Assembly: GCA_964035795.1 (NCBI GenBank)
Contig: OZ038322.1
Span: forward strand, 10,308,038-10,372,037
DNA: 64,000 nucleotides
Source of the DNA: Pterobdella sp. o SKG-2022
Lineage: Eukaryota > Annelida > Clitellata > Hirudinida > Piscicolidae
Reading direction: 5' to 3'
The notes under the pieces were generated by a model. That model did no database searches. It had not been told where the DNA came from and saw only the letters and a program-made list of their open reading frames with translations. Numbering within the stretch: the first letter of the stretch is position 1; each line of letters begins with the position of its first letter. Both the position numbers and the translations under genes were made by a program. Positions 1 through 12,732 of this stretch are shown here, one piece after another.

Positions 1-3000
1 TTATTGTTGTAGCTGGTGATATCTTCCTCATCATAATCCAACTCACCATTATTGTCATCATTACCTTTTTTGACCACATGATAGCAGATAGAGCCATCAG
101 AACCAAACAACCTAACCCTCACCAAGTCGTCATTATTTTCATTGCCATTGTTCAGTGAAAAAGCATCATTATCAGATACCATTGTGGAAGCATTAAAGAT
201 GTTTTCAGCACCAACATTACACTCGCTACCAACATTATGTGATGTACGCACAAAGGTTGAAGATGATGACAGTGACGAAATCATTGATGATGATGGAGAT
301 GATCCTCTATAAAACTTTGAAAAGAATGACTGCTTTGTGTTGCCAAAGGCACTTTTCACCTTTTTCTTGCTCAGTTGTGAGTCGCCAAGGTCCAATTTTC
401 TGTCCTTTTTGTTGCTCAGTTTTCGAAGTAACTTACTGAAGCCACTCGCCATTCTTGATTGCTTGGGTGAAAACATTGATGATTTGCTACTTCTTTCTTT
501 CCTATAAAGAAATATCAATTGAAATTAATTTGAATGACCTATTAATAATGCAGATTTAAAAAAGAACATTTTCAAGCAAATTATTTTTGAAACTCTAGGC
601 ATCATTTTATTGAAATTTTTTAAAATGTATTTTAAATTATTCCAACCGGTTTAAAGCTAAAAAAACATCAAAAAATTATAAATTATCTTTATAAAATCTT
701 TTATATTTTTATTTAAAACTAGAGTATAATAAATATAGACTGAGTACTTGGACAAGGATGCAGATCTTTTGGGAATGGCTGTAAAATGCACATTGGTCTG
801 AGTGAAATTTATCTCCGGGGACGTAGCTGTGATGTCAAACATAAGTTATGGACATTTACATGCGTCACCATTAACCATTTTATGTCTATAATAATAACAT
901 ATGTAATAACAGTTTATATAGCACAGAGAGAAATTAGGACACATAAATATATGTGAATCATATAAACATGATAATATTTGAATTTTGTATTGAGACAAAG
1001 CTTTTCAATATATTCTCTACATCACCCTCAGATAACTTGTGATAATAAATATTTAATTCATCATATAGACGACAAATCAATACCATTCTTGAGGTGGGGA
1101 GTGAAGGGTGTTGGAGGTAGATTCTTTATTAAAAGAGCTCTGAATGATTATTTTTTATAAACCTTAAAGAAATATAATATTTCAGAAATGGTCATTCATG
1201 ATAGAAATATAAAAACGCATTTATAATTGACTTTATCAACCCTATCTGTTTTTAAATGGTGTAAAGCAAGCGCCATATAGTGGACTTGTGACCAGATTTA
1301 AAATCATGGTATCTATCAAAAAGATCAAGTGATATATCTATATAGACTATTTGATATTATAATTGGATAGATGATGATAACCTCTTAGCATTAGACAAGC
1401 CAAGAGGAGTAGCATCCAATGGAGCTTTCCTCTTCTTTGATGGTTTCCAAAACATACTGCTATTACCATCTATATCATCATCAACATTACACATTTCATT
1501 CTTCACAATGCTTCTAGAAACATTATCATGGTCTTTGTCCTCTCTTGTGTTGTTGTTGCAGATGTTTGATGATATATTTTTTTTAGCACTTGGTTGTAAA
1601 ATCTTTGGAGTGTGTTTGACTTTTGAAAAAAAATCATCATTGTTGATGTTGCGATTCTTTTTGAGGCCTCTGTCCACACTCTGTTGATTTATTCTTTATT
1701 ATTATTAGAGGCATTAATTATATTATACTGATGTATATGATCTAGTAACTAGGGTTGACAACAGATGCTCCAGGTTATTAATACTACTATATCAAAAAAT
1801 TTTTTGAAAAGCTATTTTAATTGGAACAACTTTTTACAGACTGCCATTCTGAGCTAATGCCCAATTCAAAAATATTGAAATTCAAGAACTGCCATTTCAA
1901 CACTTGAACAGTTTATCATGGAAAGACGATGGCAATGGATTGGCCATGTTTTGAGAAGAAAAGAAGGTTCTATAGTCAAAACAGCTCTTGATTAGACACC
2001 AGAGAAAAAATATGAAGACCCTCAAAAACAGCATGGCATTGAAAAGTAGAAGCAGAACTTAAGGAAATGAAGCACACTTGTGGCACTATCACCAAGCTGA
2101 CTCAAAATAGAAATGCACATAAACTTTTTTTTCTATTCTTTCCTCCAGTATGTGTAACAAGCTACCAATCAGCTGGTATGCAGTTTAAAACCGAAAAATT
2201 GCTTTTACTTATAAGCACTAATTTAAATGCAGGTCAATGCAAATAATCAAAAAAATTAGTCAATTAATGAAAACATAAAAAAACATTTTCAAACATTTGA
2301 AATTAATGTCAGAAAGTTTATGAAACCTGTGCATGTTTAGATCTAAAAACATTGACACTTCTGTATGGAGACAGAGCCCTTAATCTTGGTGTTTTACTTA
2401 TGCTGCTTGTGTTTTTCCTATTGATATCTTCGTCACTTTGCCACTTGTCTATGTGGCACTCGGAGGAATAAAAGTTAGGTTGGTTGAGTCTGTCTTTAAC
2501 ATCAGAAGGAATCTCTCCAATAAGAGGAGCATGTCGAATAAGAAGGTCAATTATAATTGTTGCTGTGTCTATGTCCTCTTTTGATACAAATGATTGGCAG
2601 GTTGAAGTGAAAGAAGGGTTGGATATTCTCAATGATGGTGATTTGAGGTTTGAAGGCTTGTGTATCATTTGAATAATACCTCTCTTCGAATCTCTTGGTT
2701 TGGGGTACAATAGATTGATTGAAAAGCAAATGGCCAAATTTCGAGAAGTCATTTTATTTACATCACTATGTTGAGTAAGTTTGTGTAGGTAGTTCATGGT
2801 GAAAGCAAGAGTTGAAAGAGAAACATCAGATAAAAGATGACATATTTTCAAAACATTTTCAAGGCAATGTTGTGGTGTCATAAGATAACAATTGAGAAAT
2901 GGTTGATGTAAGTGATAAGGTAGTAAGGGTTCTGGAAGACTACGAAAAAAGTCTTTCATTAAGCATGCTAAATCTATCAGACTTAAATCATTGGGGATAG

Positions 3001-3772
3001 GATTTCCTTCATCTATTTTTGTCTGAAATTATTATAATATATCATTCGAGCAATCAGAATAACTTTACTTGAAGATAATTTAAGAAGCAAAAAATAATGA
3101 TGAAATTCCATGATTCTCCTCATGAATCCAGAGCATTAAGTTTTAATGATGGAAATGTTGCATATATGTAAAGGTTACAAAAAACATATACATAATACTG
3201 ACCTTAGCCTCTCTTATGCGAATATTTGATCCAGTTTTTCTAAAAAGACCTTCAAAAGTATAATCCTTTTGTAACCTTTCAACCACATCTACTAAAAACC
3301 TGTTTTTTATATATAGATCAATTTGAAATTGATGCAATAGTATGTAAAATCAATAAAAAACTAAACAATTTTGATAAACTAAATCAAAATCCTTAATATA
3401 AGAGGCTTAAAAAGATATAATTTTCAAAATTATTTTAATCTCCACTTACTTTGGTACAAATCCATACTCCTTTATGTATTTATGATTTGTTGCAAGAAGG
3501 GATGTTCCAAAAACCTTACCACTTATTCTCTGTATTGGGTGGATTTAATGGATAATCGAAATGCAATGAATAAGAAATATAGTTTGAAAATATCTGACTA
3601 GTTGAATACATCTCTTTTATGTTAAAACTTGCATACGTACTAAATTATCTTCTTTGCTTTTCTGTTTTTTAATTTCCCGTTTCTTTATTGTCACGAGTCC
3701 ACAATCTGTTAGATCTTTAGTTATAATTGACCTTACTCGATTTTTTTGTTCAATACTTTCAATAATTTTCAT
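1..3772 (-). CDS. ARHGAP11A: ARHGAP11-like Rho GTPase-activating protein, 3' part outside window
   Basis: The domain predicts that this protein stimulates GTP hydrolysis on Rho-family GTPases; vertebrate ARHGAP11A acts in cytokinesis. My exon model is 3641-3772, 3450-3529, 3203-3299, 2327-3022, 1382-1680 and 1-501 (still open at the left edge), all with matching phases, giving at least 601 residues. Residues about 48-70 contain GKVFG and EYGFVP, as recalled for the ARHGAP11A entry to its GAP domain. EGLFRKTG follows, with R91 as the probable arginine finger, then SLPEPLLP and a run resembling MTSRNLAICFSINLLYP, both RhoGAP landmarks. Beyond about residue 265 the protein is Ser/Lys/Asn-rich and low in complexity, with basic KKRK clusters. 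The start is the first ATG of exon 1. A LINE relic lies in the intron between exons 4 and 5. The RhoGAP call is firm; the ARHGAP11 subfamily call rests on the entry motif and exon context. Confidence 0.85.
1905..2160 (+). mobile_element. LINE 3'-end relic in an ARHGAP11 intron
   Basis: The plus strand reads RRWQWIGHVLRRKEG, then VKTALD, TPEKKYEDPQKQ and, after frame changes, KEMKHTCGTITKLTQNR. This is the conserved C-terminal signature of many LINE reverse transcriptases (RRWRWIGHVLR..., KTALRWTPEGKR..., ELKEMG.TW...). The copy is broken by stops and frameshifts and has lost all of its reverse transcriptase core, so it is a dead 5'-truncated fragment. It lies antisense to the host gene. Confidence 0.75.
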
Positions 3773-4062
3773 ATTGAATATTCCTTTAAAAACTAGTCAT
3801 TAATTTGTATGAATTAAAAAAACGATTTAAACACAATAAAATTTAAATTTCCGCCCATTTACTGAAGCTTTTGATTGGTTCTCAAGTTGAGCAGGCTAAT
3901 TTAACATTTTTAAATAATATTTTCAAATTTTTTATTATAAAATAATTAATATAAAAACAAATAAAAATTTATAAAATTTTTTTTCCAGGCTTAATCTCAT
4001 TCTTAAGAATTTAGAAGTACGGAAACGTGTGAACCTCAAAACCAAATAATTAAAGGTCAAGA
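3773..4062. promoter_or_regulatory. Divergent promoter of ARHGAP11-like and CISD2-like genes
   Basis: This 290-bp region separates two divergent start codons. It contains an E2F-like TTTCCGCC at 3848-3855 and an inverted CCAAT box (ATTGG at 3874-3878), a combination common upstream of cell-cycle genes and suited to an ARHGAP11 gene. Function is inferred from position and motif only. No TATA box stands out in the AT-rich background. Confidence 0.5.
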
Positions 4063-4648
4063 ATGGAGATTGTGTCGAATTTTTTCAAAAGAACGCTTCC
4101 AGTTTTTTTCGAAAGTTTGCCAATTCCAGATTCATTTTCTGGGTTTGGGGATTTGTCAGGTAGGTATTTGTTATATTGTAGATTTTGAAGCATAATTAAG
4201 TTCTAAAATCTCTTTTACAATTATTTCCCAATTAGTTAAAGAATGGGGAGAATTTTTGGTGATCGTTAGTGGAGTAGGAGTAATATCATATGTTACATAT
4301 GATTATGTGAAAGACAAATATTGTCAGTATAAAAACCCTGGTTGTGAGGACATAACTAGTTGTCCTGTGAACGTATTAAAATTTAAGTCTGATTCTGAGA
4401 AGGTTGTAGATTTTGTAGATATAGAAGACGTAGAAAACAAAGTTTCATACTGCAGGTGTTGGAGATCCAAGAAGGTTACTTTTTATTCATTTAGCACATG
4501 TGATTTATAACTCATGTATTTTTTGAAAAAAAATATTTTCTTTCAGTTTCCTCTTTGTGATGGATCTCACAATGATCACAACAAAGAAACTAAGGATAAT
4601 GTTGGACCTGTGGTGATCAGACACAAGCCAGATTCCACTCCTAAATAA
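4063..4648 (+). CDS. CISD2: CISD2-like CDGSH iron-sulfur membrane protein
   Basis: CISD proteins are anchored in the outer mitochondrial or ER membrane and hold a redox-active [2Fe-2S] cluster through three Cys and one His. The three exons (4063-4159, 4236-4474, 4547-4648) encode 145 residues, close to human CISD2. The N-terminal LP..F..LP.P.S..GF..L pattern resembles CISD2 rather than CISD1. One hydrophobic segment spans about residues 37-57. The cluster signature [17 protein letters not shown] is complete, with ligands C105, C107, C116 and H120, and the intron falls exactly between WRSKK and FPLCDG. The conserved DNVGPVVI follows. An AATAAA lies at 4676-4681. The upstream neighbour is the divergent ARHGAP11-like gene. 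Confidence 0.95.
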
Positions 4649-4675
4649 TTTCATGTTTGCACCTCCATGAGTTAT

Positions 4676-4681
4676 AATAAA
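4676..4681 (+). other. Polyadenylation signal of the CISD2-like gene
   Basis: A canonical AATAAA sits 28 bases after the stop codon. Confidence 0.6.
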
Positions 4682-7294
4682 TGATTTTTTTGTTTTTATT
4701 CTTAAACTTTTCATTTTGATATTTGATATTAGAATTGGAGTAACGCTTCAAAGTTTTTAAGAATATGACACTATCTAATCAAAGTTTTTTTTTCATTAAC
4801 TCAGTTGGTTTATTCTACTACTTTCCACTAACTGCTTTTCAACTTTAGAATTGATTAATAAAATAGTTTTTTTTTTTCCAAATTCAATTTTAATCACTGA
4901 TCTATTCTACTAAATGCAACCAGCAATGGTTGATATGGGGATTTTCATTATTAAAAGATTTCTAATGTAATAACACTATTAAATTTTATATTTTACATTT
5001 TTTCGCTGAAAGGTATAATCTTGTGGAAAAAAGATTGATATTAAAAATTTTTCATAAAAACTAGTTGTTTATCAGCGCAGATAACTTAAACATGAATAAT
5101 GTTTAATGATATTCAAAGACTCTTAGAAAAAAAAATTAGATGTATTTATTATGCAATAGTCCTTAAAATGGTTCGTTCCTAGGATCCAAATGAAAAAACT
5201 AGTAATAACGTGAATATGATGAAAATATCTGGTCATATTTTAACTATTTTTTTTTAAGTCAGCTCGATCAATGTTTTTCAAATCGGTAGTATCATATTGT
5301 TTTCCACTATTCTTTTTTTTCACGTATCATGGGAAGTCCTCGAACAAGTTTCTCAAAAAATAAAGTCGCAAAATTAATTTTGCTTCTGTTGTGAAAAATT
5401 ATCAATATTTTCTTATTAATATCCTATTATAGGTTATTGAAAAACTTATATTTTCAAGAATGTAGTTTGTCTTACGAAAAGCTTTGCGAAACTTAAAGAA
5501 TACTTTTTGTTTTATTTTTTCATACATAACCTCAGAATATAAATTATCGAAAATTTATTCTAAATAAAAAAAGTGTTGGGAAAAGTTTATTATAATTAAT
5601 TTAACAGTAAAAGAAATTATCGAATATTTATTCAATATGAAACAACGAAGCGGCGTGCTTGCATGATTTTATGCAACTTATGACCTTTTAATAATTTGAC
5701 AATATTCGGCAATTTGATCTTTAGAAATCTTTTACATCATTCGTATATGCTTCATGGTAAAAAAACTAACGCTATATTGATGAATGGCACGAATAACGCG
5801 AGACATTTTGTGTCTTTTGCTTGTGTCTGCCTACTTGAAAGTGTATGGGCCCTACAAGTTAAGGGCCTGAAAGCTTAAACGCTTGGTTTATACTTTTTAA
5901 TTCTATGATTAGTTGAATACTTATATAGCATTGAAATTATTTCAAAATTAATAGAAATTATGATAATCTTCATTTAAATTTCTTATCTTATCATAGTTTA
6001 GGATATTAAATGTTTAGATATTTATAGCCTTTTTATGGGGTATACTTTGGAATTATTTAATAACAAGTATTAAAATCTTTATTCGTATTTATTCCGAACC
6101 TTTTGACAAAAAACGAAACAAAAAATAACAAAAAATTAGCTAACCCACAACTCACTTGAATTCATCATTTTCAACTCAAAAAAATATAACGAAAAAGCGA
6201 GAAAATAAATCTGATTCATAAACATCTTAACCAATCATGATCAGCCAGGTCGAATCATGACAGAAGTCAGAATAAGTTTATGGCATACACGGAAGTGCTA
6301 TTTCGATGTATATCAATGACAACATTACTTCGCTCCAATATCGTTTCTATTGAATGAGTAATGTTGGATATAAGAATTTAGTGGTTTGGTCTCTAGATTC
6401 ATACAAACAATTTGGATGGTTTGGGCGAATGTCAATTTTTATTGCGCAAAAATACTTATTATAATGAATATAGAGAAAGTTTCATCTGATGAAGTAGTAA
6501 GAAACTAGATCTAAACAGTTTTGGTAAAACCTGATTGAAAAAAGCAAGAATAAAAAATTGTTGGCTTTGCACTTTGGATCTAAAGACTCGTCCCAATCCA
6601 ATGAATGACTGAAGACCGACAATGTTTGTCTGCTATAAATCTTTTTGAGGCATTCGTTCTAAGTAATGACACTATAGTTATCCCTTGAGACCAAAATTAG
6701 TTAATCTCCTTGATTGTAAAAAATCCAATTGGTTACATTACAAACTATTTTTATACGTACTTTTTGAATGAGCTTGCTATACAAAATTTTAATCATTGTA
6801 AAATTTTGCATTCTAGATAAAAAAATGCTTAAAAATTTCAAAGCTGGCTATTTAAAAAAAGACGAAGCTTAAATTTTTTACACGAAAACTTTTGGTTTTT
6901 CAAAAAATATATATCATTTTGTTTTTGGTGTATCAAACAGTAAATTTGACGAGATCTTTGGTCAATTTATCCGGATTACACTCCCGGAAGTATATTCTTG
7001 TGTTACTTTTAAAGAGCTTTTCGCTGTTCTGTTAGTAGCTTGTAATATTAACATCTGTTTTAACTTATATAAATTTAAATAAATTGATTTTCTATTGGTT
7101 TTTATGAAAAAAAGATTATTCAAACTAGTTTTGTTTGAAAAATAAATCATCTCGTCTTTACTTATTATATTTTTACATTCAACTGACTTGATAATAATGT
7201 TTAAGTTGTTGGCTTTTTAATATTTCGACTGAGTATAAGTTTGAATTTATAGTTTATAAAATATAAAGTTTAGATTTTTATTTTTTATAGTAAT
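4682..7294. other. Gene-free AT-rich spacer upstream of CAP
   Basis: I found no open frame with recognisable similarity on either strand. The right edge, 7281-7290, is a pyrimidine-rich tract ending in TATAG just before the CAP start codon. It looks like a splice acceptor, so CAP probably has at least one 5' untranslated exon somewhere in this spacer. A small motif at 5470-5500 (AGCTTTGCGAAAC region) resembles the ends of the foldback repeats elsewhere in the window. Confidence 0.4.
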
Positions 7295-10200
7295 ATGGAT
7301 GCCTTGGTTTCACGTCTAGAGGTTGTAACTAAAAAGTTAGAACAGGTCGCTCAATCTGGTCTACCATCATCTTCCTATGGCATTAGTATGTTGATTGCTG
7401 CAAAATTTTTATATGTTCATAAATAAAAGATGGCCATTTTACTATAGCATACAAATATTTCAAGGTTCACAAGCTTCCGTCCCAGCCATCAATGATGTCA
7501 CAAATGGTTCTTTAGATGCCTTCATGACTGCAAGTCAAAAGATTGGAGGAGAGGTAGCAACTCAAGTAAGTGAATACATTTCAAGTTAAAAATTCCTCAA
7601 AGTTTTTTTTAAATATATTTTTAATTTAAGGCAGAAATAGTGAAAGGGGCATTTGAAGCTCAAACAGCCTTTTTGAACATAGTAGCAAGATGTAAAAAGC
7701 CTTCAAATGATAAAACTCTCAATGAACTGGTCATGCCTATCTCACACAAAATCACAGATATTCAGGTTTTTGAAGATTTATTTAATTAAAATTTTAATGA
7801 ATTCATAAATTGAAGTTTTTTTAACTAATCATGGTCAACGTAGCTACTTAGCTTATCTGCAATTATAGCTTAATAAACTCAGGAAAAAGATCTAGAATTA
7901 TAGTTTTTTTTTTTGAATGTATCAAATTCTTCATAAAATTTCAAAGTTAAATAAAAAATTACAGACTACAGTATAAGTAAAACTCCATAAAGATAAATCA
8001 CAACTTCATAGAGAATCTCAACAATTATTATAAATGACAGACATTCAAGGAGCAAAACAGGAGGAGTTCCTATATAAACCACCTATCAGCCATTGCTGAG
8101 TCTATTCCTGCTCTGGGCTGGGTGCTTGTGGTTAGTGTTTTAAAAGATATTGCTGAGATTTGTATCATAATATGTTAAATTTGGTTTGTTGTCGGTAATA
8201 CTTTATGATATGGTTGAATTCATTGGAAATTATTTCAGAATTCAGCTTTTCAGATTAAGAAAAAGAAATATTTTATGTCTAAATTATTTTTATTAATATC
8301 AGTTGCTATTCATAATATTTTTTATTTTTAGTTATTTATCATATGAAAAATGATTTTTTCTAATATGTAGTTTCTTATAGAATTTTAATGTTCTTTTAGA
8401 TTCTTTTATTTGCTCAATTATATTCTAATTGTTCACTGAAAACCCACAATCTTATGCTTACTGTGATCTATCTTATGCTAACATAACATGTTACTTGAGC
8501 CTTTAATTCAACATATTTATAATGGACTTTTCTAGTGAATATTTATTTTGTTGCGATCTGCTGTATAATATCAAGAATATTTACAGCAAAATTAGCATGA
8601 TGTTTATGCGTTTTCATGTACTTAATCTGTATATTATGCTCTTTATAAACTAAAAAGCACAACATAATTTATAATATAATATAATTATATAATATATAAT
8701 ATAAATAATTTAAAGTGCATACAATCGTTAGACTTGGCTGGTGGTAGCTATCTATAATAGTAAATAATATTTACTAAAAAAAGTTAATATAATTGAAACA
8801 GAGTCCTACTCCTGGACCTCATGTCAAAGAGATGGCTGAGTCAGGTCAGTTCTATACGAACAGAGTACTCAAGGAATTCAAGGAAAAGTATGTATCATTG
8901 CATGATGCTTCGTTGTTAGTTTTGGGTTAATAATCATAATGATTTTACATTCGTTTTCATACTAGCAATGATACACTGGTCTTTATTGATGATTGAAACG
9001 CAATCATACTAGTTTGCTTATCCCCACATTAGGGATGTGACACATGTGGAGTGGGTGAAGGCGTGGACTGAAGTGTTGAATGCATTGCATTCCTATGTCA
9101 AGCAGCACCATACCACTGGAGTCACCTGGAACAACAATGTTTGTTCGTTATAGTAGGCATTAGGTTTTCTAGTGTTTATATGAATTAAAAATTGTTAATT
9201 TCATATAATATAATATTATTCTTATTTTGTTTCTATTATTTTGATTTTAAAAAATAAAAAACTAAAAATAACAAAAAAGGGGCAAGAAGCAAGCAGTAGC
9301 ATTGGTGCAGCGCCCCCACCACCACCAGTGTTGCCCCCACCTCCCCCTCCAGCAGCCCCTGCAGGCACTTGCGCCCCTCCCAGTGATGGCAGAGCCCAGT
9401 TGTTTGCTGACCTGAACAAGGGAGCAGATATCACTAAGTGTGAGTTAGCTTTGACCACTGGCGTTAGTTTCTATTAAAAATGAAGAAAATTATTTGTTTT
9501 TATCTTCTGTTCAAAGTATCAATTTAGTGGTTATAAGATTTGTTATCTAAATTTAATGTGGTGAATTTTTTTTTGGTCAAAACACATGTATTTATTCTCT
9601 AAAATAGTGACAAAATTGAATCTAAAAAAAGGGAAGAACATAAAGTTATATGAGAATAGGAAATTAACTACAAACTAAATAATAAACACAATTAACTAAC
9701 CGAAATAATGTAAAAAAAATCATCATCATCATCATTTTATTATAGCCAGCATTTTTCCCTTTTTCAAGGGGTCACTGAATTTTTTCCATGACCTAACCCT
9801 CTCCCTCCATTTCACCCTGTCATAGCCATCTTCAAGAACTAATCCAAGACCATGACAAAGGTTTTCCATCATCTCTTTCCAGGTTAACCTTAGCCTTCCC
9901 CTTCCTCTACTGCCTTCAACCTCAAACTGTTTGACACAGTCGTCATCCTCTTTCCTTACTCCAATTAACCCACGTTTTTGCTCCTTTGTACATCGAAATT
10001 ACTGCCTGAAGCAACCTTTCCGATACCAACTTCTTTTTCAGCGCTCATTCAATCACCTTTCTTGGTACTCGATCAAAAGCCTTCTCCAAATCAACAAAAA
10101 AGATAAAAAGCTTCCTATTCCTCTCAAGGTAGCTTTCCTGCATTCTCCTAAGAATAAAAATAGCGTCCACTGTGCTTCTGCCAGGCATAAAACCAAATTG

Positions 10201-12326
10201 CATTTGGTCAACTTTCACTAACCTTCTTAACCTCTTCTCCAGCAACTTTTCCATCACTTTCATACCATGCTCTAAAAGCTTTACACCTCGATAGCTCGCA
10301 CAGTCCATAACGCTACCTTTCTTCTTATAAATGGGAACAACTGTACTCATCCTCCAGTCATGAGGCATATCCATTCCATTGAGGATTTCATTTGCTATTT
10401 GTAAAATAACTTGCTTACCATGTGGAGAAGCAGCTAGGTGCTCCTTGACAATTCCAGTTGGACCACTGGCCTTGCCACTCTTCATGATTCCTAGCGCTCT
10501 TTCCACTTCGTTCATAGCAAATTGTTCCATGGGACTTTCAACCATTTCTACATTCACCATTCCATCCCATGGATTCTTCTCATTCATGATGGCCTCCATG
10601 TGCTCCTTCCACACTCTCTTCCGACCATCCTCGGCAAATACAATATTCCCATTTTCGTCTTTAATGCAATTATTACCTGCTAAGTCGTTTGCTTCTTTCT
10701 TCATCATTCTTATTCTACGGAATACGACATTTCTGTCATTCCGTATCTCCTCCATCTCTTTCATCGCCTCATTCTTCATTGTCTCAGCAACAGCTCTCTT
10801 GGCTCTCTTTTTGTCAGAGAATTAGCAAGATTTATTTTCAGTCGATGGAAGTTGCTTCCACCTCTGAAGACTTTTCCTCTTCTCTGAGGTGGCTTTTTGC
10901 ACATCCTGATTCCACCACCAACTTTCACCGTGCTTAGGCCTACCTTTACTCGTACCACACACCTCTTCAGCAGCTTTAAGAACGGAAGACATATTTTAAC
11001 CATGCATTTTGTTCATCACATTTTTCATACAAAACCTCCATTTTTTTTGAAAATTTTGTTTTGATATCTTCGTTCAAAATTTTTCACACTTTTGTGCGAT
11101 ATTCCTTTTTAGCAAAGCTACTTCAGGTTAAAAAAAATATAATAAATAAAATAATGTGGTAACCTAGGGTTACTAATGGTCGATCTATAAAAAAGTAAGA
11201 GTATAACACAAAGGTTCTTATTAAACCTATCTCATTTTTATCTTGTTAAGTGTAAATAAATAATTGGCACAGCTTTGAAGAAAGTAACGGATGATCAGAA
11301 AACGCACAAAAACCCAGCTTTAAGAGCTAGTGCACCCGCCTCTGTGAATAAGAAACCCCAGGTGCCTGTCAAAACTGTTGGCAAGGCTGCTTCTGCTGCT
11401 CCTAAGAAGCCTCCGAAGATTGAACTCGAAGGCAAAAAGTGGATTGTGGTTAGTGATACTTTATTTTACTTTTTTAACTTTTGCATTATAAGTTTAAGAG
11501 ATGTCTGGCCTTATGGAAAGAGAAAACATGCGATAGAATATATTTTCATCTGATGTTTTTTTGGTCGTTTATTAATAGGGAATATTTAAATTCACAGGAA
11601 TACCATCAGAACAACCACCAAATAGTGCTTAACGACACTATCATGAAACAGACTGTGTACATTTACAATTGTCAGAATTGTACCATTGTAGTCAAAGGAA
11701 AAATTAATGCTATTACTATAGGTTTGTTAAAAACAAATGCTATTTTTTGATCTATTATGTTGATGAATTTTCATAACATTGTAGACAGTTGCAAGAAAAC
11801 AGCCCTTGTGTTTGACGAGTGTATTTCCTCTGTTGATTTTGTCAACTGCCAGAGTGTCAAAGCGCAGGTTCGCTTCATTTTTTTTTAGTCTTAAATTACT
11901 TTATTAATAATTTTTTTTGCAAGATATCGAAATAATTTTTGGCTCATACCATGGTATACAAGACTGTAGTTGTCTTCGTTTTTCTATTGTTGAATGTGAC
12001 ATCTCAGGTGACGGTCAAAGTCCCCATAGTGAACATCGATAAAACAGACGGCTGCATGTTGTATCTGAGCAAGGACTCTATGCACACTCAAATTGTCACC
12101 GCCAAGTCTTCTGAGATGAATGTCTTGCTGCCTGACAGCTCTAATGAATTCGTATGTTCCTTCACGCCACTATGATAACAACAATTATTATTTTATTTAT
12201 ATGAATTTTTTAAATTAGTTCAATGGTTAACGTCAACAGAAGGAGCTGCCTATCCCAGAGCAGTTCAAGACCTACTGGGACGGCAAGAAGCTTGTGACTG
12301 AGGTAACTGACATCAGCCTTGGTTGA
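7295..12326 (+). CDS. CAP1: Adenylyl cyclase-associated protein (CAP, actin regulator)
   Basis: CAP binds cofilin-actin and G-actin and recycles actin monomers. Twelve exons join in phase: 7295-7385, 7465-7565, 7631-7765, 8041-8130, 8802-8887, 9033-9138, 9280-9439, 11273-11448, 11598-11721, 11785-11867, 12008-12151 and 12240-12326, giving 460 residues (human CAP1 has 475). The N terminus is the coiled-coil oligomerisation helix ([15 protein letters not shown]). The helical folded domain follows to about residue 203 ([28 protein letters not shown]). A proline-rich run sits near 215-228, a WH2-like [14 protein letters not shown] near 258-271, and the CARP beta-helix domain fills 300-460, including NKTDGC-like and [10 protein letters not shown]. 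Intron 7 holds a LINE on the opposite strand. The ATG directly follows an apparent acceptor, implying a 5' untranslated exon upstream. Confidence 0.97.
9719..11035 (-). mobile_element. RTE-like LINE, 5'-truncated and internally deleted
   Basis: Read on the minus strand it begins in the region after the endonuclease ([10 protein letters not shown]), then shows the reverse transcriptase N-terminal part: [28 protein letters not shown] and [11 protein letters not shown] (palm motif A). After [15 protein letters not shown] it jumps straight to the C-terminal tail ([32 protein letters not shown]). The segment that should carry the YADD active site is missing. The 3' end is a short (ATG)n repeat, seen as CATCATCAT at 9721-9734, typical of RTE elements. 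It lies antisense in CAP intron 7 and has several stops, so it cannot move on its own. Confidence 0.88.
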
Positions 12327-12452
12327 ACATCTCAAATCGATTCAATTGTATTTTGTGAAGCTCTTTTAAGAGATTTTCAAGTTATTAAATTCTTTCTAAA
12401 TATTTTAAGAAAAAACTCATTTTGTTTATACTTTTGTACTTTTTGAAAAATT

Positions 12453-12458
12453 AATAAA
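12453..12458 (+). other. Polyadenylation signal of CAP
   Basis: AATAAA lies 126 bases after the CAP stop codon, in the 406-bp gap between the convergent CAP and Rubicon genes. Nothing else is recognisable in that gap. Confidence 0.55.
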
Positions 12459-12732
12459 GCAATTTATTTTTCAAAATATTTTTGAGCACCTAAAATTATC
12501 AATATAAATGTTCTTTCGTTTACTATCACAGTCAAATATTTTTTACAAATTTTATAAATGGATTGGATTTAACAGTTATTTACAAATAAGTAAAAAACTA
12601 AAGTATACAGGCACAATTAAAACTAATTTTTCATAGATGGATTATTGTTCTTAAGCTGAAAAAGCTAAAATTAAAATCGTATACAACATGCGTACAAAAG
12701 ATACTGACAGTTTAACTATTATGGCTGGATGT

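Noticed and set aside
8640..8710. Long AT palindrome-like run in a CAP intron.
   Set aside because: It is simple TA/AAT sequence without a defined arm structure, expected in such AT-rich DNA.
9222..9458. Minus-strand frame rich in Gly opposite the CAP proline-rich exon.
   Set aside because: It is the shadow of the CCx codons coding the CAP polyproline run.
10379..10937. Plus-strand frames of up to 148 codons in CAP intron 7.
   Set aside because: They lie opposite the reverse transcriptase of the minus-strand LINE and have no similarity of their own.
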